Of a stretch of 6,409 nt of DNA, positions 4,595-6,409 are shown piece by piece (position 1 is the stretch's first letter; the number at the start of each line of letters is the position of its first letter). Origin of the DNA: Chloroflexota bacterium (GTDB lineage Bacteria; Chloroflexota; Anaerolineae; Ardenticatenales; Ardenticatenaceae); assembly GCA_003520455.1 (NCBI GenBank), contig DOUV01000503.1, positions 1 through 6,409 on the forward strand, read 5' to 3'. The notes under the pieces are model-generated. The model saw only the letters and a list, made by a program, of their open reading frames with translations. It was not told the origin of the DNA and did no database searches. Position numbers and translations under genes: made by a program.

Positions 4595-6214
4595 TCACTC
4601 CGTTGGAAATCCCTCATCTCTCATCTCTGAACCAGGCGCCACCTCCCGACCGATGGCCGGCGCAACGATCTTATGAGTCAACTCCGCCTCGCTACGAACC
4701 CCGGCCATCAACAGGCCGAGCTGCTCGCGCGTGGCGATAGCCGCGTCGAGCATCTCGATGATCTGGCCACGGTACATCACCGCGATTCGATCCGAGAGCG
4801 CCAGGATCTCGTCCAGCTCGGCACTCACGAGAAGCACCGCCGCCCCGGCGTCGCGCATGGCGATGATCTGGTTGTGGATGAACTCGATCGAGCCGACGTC
4901 TATTCCGCGGGTTGGTTGGGCCGCGATCAGCAGCTTGACTTCCTGCCCAAACTCGCGCGCCACGATCATCTTCTGCTGGTTGCCACCCGAGAGCGTGCTC
5001 GCGGGGGCATAGATGCTGGGCGTCCGGACGTCGTACTTCTCGACCAATCTCTCAGCATGGTCGGCAACCGCCTGCTCGTCGCGCACGATGCCACGCGCGA
5101 ACGGTGGGCGGAAATAGGTGTTCAGCACCAGATTGTCAGCCACCGAGTAAACGGCGACAAGCCCGTCCGCCTGGCGATCTTCGGGGATGTGTGCCACACC
5201 CAGCAGGTGGATTGCGCGGGGCGAGGCGAAGGTCGTCTCGCGATTGAGAATCGTGAAGCGTCCCGCCTCAACCGGCCGCAACCCGGTCAGGGCCTCGACC
5301 AGCTCGGTCTGCCCGTTGCCCTGCACGCCCGCCACACCAACGATCTCGCCCGCCCGCACCCGGAGGCTGACGTGGTTGACAGCCGTGAGGCCACGATCGT
5401 CCTTGACGACCAGGTCGGCCACATCCAGAACCACCGGGCCTGGACTGGCCTCCTCCTTGGCCACCACCAGCAGCACCTCGCGCCCGACCATCATGGCGGC
5501 CAGCGAGCTCTCGGTCGCCTGCGCTGGGCGCACCGTGCCGACCAGGCGGCCCTGCCGTAGCACGCTGATCCGATCGGCGACGGCCAGGACTTCCTTGAGT
5601 TTATGGGTGATGAAGATGATGCTTTTGCCCTGGGCCGCCAGGCTGCGCATGACCTTGAAGAGGTCCTCGGCCTCTTGGGGTGTCAACACGGCTGTCGGCT
5701 CGTCGAGAATCAGGATATCCGCCCCCCGGTAGAGGGCCTTGATGATCTCGACGCGCTGCTGGTGGCCGACACTAATATCGTGGACGTGGGCATCAGGATC
5801 CACGGCCAGGCCGTAGCGTTGAGAGAGCTCGAGGATGCGCTTCCGAGCGTTGCGCCGGTCGAGGAGACCGGCGCCGCGGGTCAGCTCGTTGCCCAAAATG
5901 ATATTCTCAGTCACGGTCAGCGGGGGGACCAACATGAAGTGCTGATGGACCATCCCGATCCCGAGGGCGATGGCATCGTTTGGGTTTCGGATGGTGACGG
6001 GCTTGCCGTTGACGAGAATCTGGCCCTCGTCAGGCTGGTAGAGCCCGTAGATGATATTCATCAAGGTGGTCTTCCCGGCTCCATTCTCGCCGAGGAACGC
6101 ATGAATCTCACCTGGCATCAACGTAAAGCTGATGTGATCGTTCGCCAGGACACCGGGGAAGGCCTTCGTCACGTTGCGGACTTCAAGCGCCGGCACAGTA
6201 CCGTTCGACGGCAC
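4595..6214 (-). CDS. yufO: BMP-family nucleoside ABC transporter, ATPase (YufO/NupO-like)
   Basis: Cytoplasmic ATPase of 539 residues with two ABC domains in one chain, as in the YufO/sugar-ATPase group. The N-terminal domain is complete: Walker A GENGAGKTT at 42-50, Q-loop glutamine in HQHF at 90-93, signature SVGHQQR at 148-154, Walker B DILILDEPTA at 166-175 and switch histidine in ITHK at 202-205. The C-terminal domain keeps a good signature (LSGGNQQK, 408-415). Its Walker A reads GVQGNGQTE (296-304) without the lysine, its Walker B reads LLIAAQPTRG (428-437) without Asp-Glu, and the switch histidine is absent (LLVSAELDE). So one ATP site is probably catalytic and the other degenerate, which is usual in this family. 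The start is a GTG at 6214 with AAGGAG 6 nt upstream; no better ATG lies nearby. It is the first operon gene in the window. The BMP binding-protein gene would normally precede it and is not seen here. Confidence 0.97.
   Translation of the reverse strand: MPSNGTVPALEVRNVTKAFPGVLANDHISFTLMPGEIHAFLGENGAGKTTLMNIIYGLYQPDEGQILVNGKPVTIRNPNDAIALGIGMVHQHFMLVPPLTVTENIILGNELTRGAGLLDRRNARKRILELSQRYGLAVDPDAHVHDISVGHQQRVEIIKALYRGADILILDEPTAVLTPQEAEDLFKVMRSLAAQGKSIIFITHKLKEVLAVADRISVLRQGRLVGTVRPAQATESSLAAMMVGREVLLVVAKEEASPGPVVLDVADLVVKDDRGLTAVNHVSLRVRAGEIVGVAGVQGNGQTELVEALTGLRPVEAGRFTILNRETTFASPRAIHLLGVAHIPEDRQADGLVAVYSVADNLVLNTYFRPPFARGIVRDEQAVADHAERLVEKYDVRTPSIYAPASTLSGGNQQKMIVAREFGQEVKLLIAAQPTRGIDVGSIEFIHNQIIAMRDAGAAVLLVSAELDEILALSDRIAVMYRGQIIEMLDAAIATREQLGLLMAGVRSEAELTHKIVAPAIGREVAPGSEMRDEGFPTE
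4598..4601 (-). promoter_or_regulatory. Ribosome site of permease 1 inside the ATPase gene end
   Basis: GGAG overlaps the last sense codons of the ATPase gene (ACG GAG TGA) and lies 6 nt before the permease 1 ATG. A ribosome finishing the ATPase sits on it, so the two proteins are probably made in a coupled way. Confidence 0.7.
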
Positions 6215-6220
6215 GGCACG

Positions 6221-6226
6221 CTCCTT
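6221..6226 (-). promoter_or_regulatory. Ribosome binding site supporting a GTG start
   Basis: AAGGAG on the minus strand lies 6 nt before the GTG at 6214. It is the strongest ribosome site in the operon and fixes the ATPase start at a non-ATG codon. Confidence 0.75.
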
Positions 6227-6243
6227 CTCAAGGGTCAGTGATC

Positions 6244-6272
6244 AGGAGGGGCGCATGGCCGCTGCCCCTCCT
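6244..6272. repeat. 9-bp hairpin just upstream of the ATPase gene
   Basis: AGGAGGGGC (6244-6252) pairs perfectly with GCCCCTCCT (6264-6272) around an 11-nt loop. On the minus strand it ends 30 nt before the ATPase GTG. It has no U-run, so it is not a full terminator. In the transcript it could slow or partly stop polymerase, or protect upstream mRNA from 3' decay. It lies between the ATPase gene and any gene upstream of it. Confidence 0.6.
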
Positions 6273-6288
6273 ACCGGCAACGCACAAA

Positions 6289-6328
6289 CCGGAGGAGCGG
6301 AGAGGCTGTCCCCCCACCGCTCCCCCGG
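6289..6328 (-). terminator. Weak terminator-like hairpin, minus strand
   Basis: On the minus strand CCGGGGGAGCGG (6328-6317) pairs with CCGCTCCTCCGG (6300-6289). That is 12 positions with one C/A mismatch around a 16-nt loop, followed by TTTGTGCGTT. The tail is only moderately T-rich, so termination would be partial. It may mark the 3' end of an upstream minus-strand gene, such as the expected BMP lipoprotein gene, while letting some transcripts continue into the ATPase gene. Confidence 0.45.
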
Positions 6329-6363
6329 CTTTCGACTCCATTACAGAACCTCGCGAGAGAAAG

Positions 6364-6399
6364 CCCAGGGCTGAAAGCCCTGGGAGCCCCTCAGGGGCT
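6364..6399. repeat. Tandem palindromes, REP-like element at the right edge
   Basis: Two perfect hairpins lie side by side. CCCAGGGCT/AGCCCTGGG (6364-6372 and 6376-6384) has a 3-nt GAA loop, and AGCCCC/GGGGCT (6385-6390 and 6394-6399) has a TCA loop. The GGG at 6382-6384 could instead pair with CCC at 6401-6403, so alternative folds exist. Paired GC-rich stem-loops in an intergenic region resemble dispersed REP-type repeats. No second copy is in the window, and the element may continue past the edge. Confidence 0.55.
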
Positions 6400-6409
6400 G
6401 CCCGAGCGT

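Noticed and set aside
3728..4630. Long plus-strand open frame opposite permease 1
   Set aside because: It is antisense to a clearly conserved permease, and its product is Arg/Asp/Gln-rich with no recognisable domain.
4673..5560. Long plus-strand open frame opposite the ATPase
   Set aside because: It is antisense to an ATPase with all its expected motifs.
6340..6345. A possible -10 box (TGTAAT, minus strand) upstream of the ATPase gene
   Set aside because: The sequence 17 nt upstream is CTGGGC, a poor -35 box lying within a hairpin, so there is no adequate promoter pair.

Overview
The window is GC-rich bacterial DNA with tightly packed, high-GC3 genes. Its content fits a chromosomal segment of a GC-rich bacterium. 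A Chloroflexota (Thermomicrobia/Sphaerobacter-like) origin is my best guess from the overall style: a BMP-type nucleoside transporter, a proline-linker lipoprotein and palindromic intergenic repeats. That assignment is inference, because the window holds no rRNA or marker gene.

Layout. At the left edge a good sigma70-type promoter on the minus strand (118-146) points off the window, towards a possible gene start at 87. It directly abuts a minus-strand intrinsic terminator (149-178) that probably ends the transcript of the next gene. That gene, 425-1000 (minus), encodes a protein with two CBS domains. The stretch 1001-1474 has no convincing gene. It carries short palindromes just upstream of the CBS gene, a strong plus-strand intrinsic terminator at 1222-1258 with no recognisable gene in front of it (so a possible small RNA or leader), a 9-bp inverted repeat enclosing that terminator, and a perfect 14-bp palindrome at 1282-1313. 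A plus-strand gene at 1475-2197 encodes a lipoprotein of unknown function.

From 6214 down to 2179, all on the minus strand, lies a compact three-gene ABC transporter operon of the BMP/nucleoside family: a double-domain ATPase (YufO/NupO-like), permease 1 (YufP/NupP-like) and permease 2 (YufQ/NupQ-like). Spacings are 3 nt and 1 nt. The two permeases form the membrane channel and the ATPase drives uptake. The substrate-binding BMP lipoprotein is not in the window and is expected just beyond the right edge. The last permease gene overlaps the convergent lipoprotein gene by 19 nt, with no terminator between them. The 195 nt upstream of the ATPase gene (6215-6409) hold four hairpins, including a tandem palindrome that resembles a dispersed repeat.

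Most of the window is an ordinary nucleoside-type import operon. The less ordinary parts are the orphan terminator and possible RNA, the palindromic elements, the uncharacterised lipoprotein and the N-terminally extended second permease. I see no defence system, CRISPR array, tRNA, rRNA, transposase gene or phage gene.
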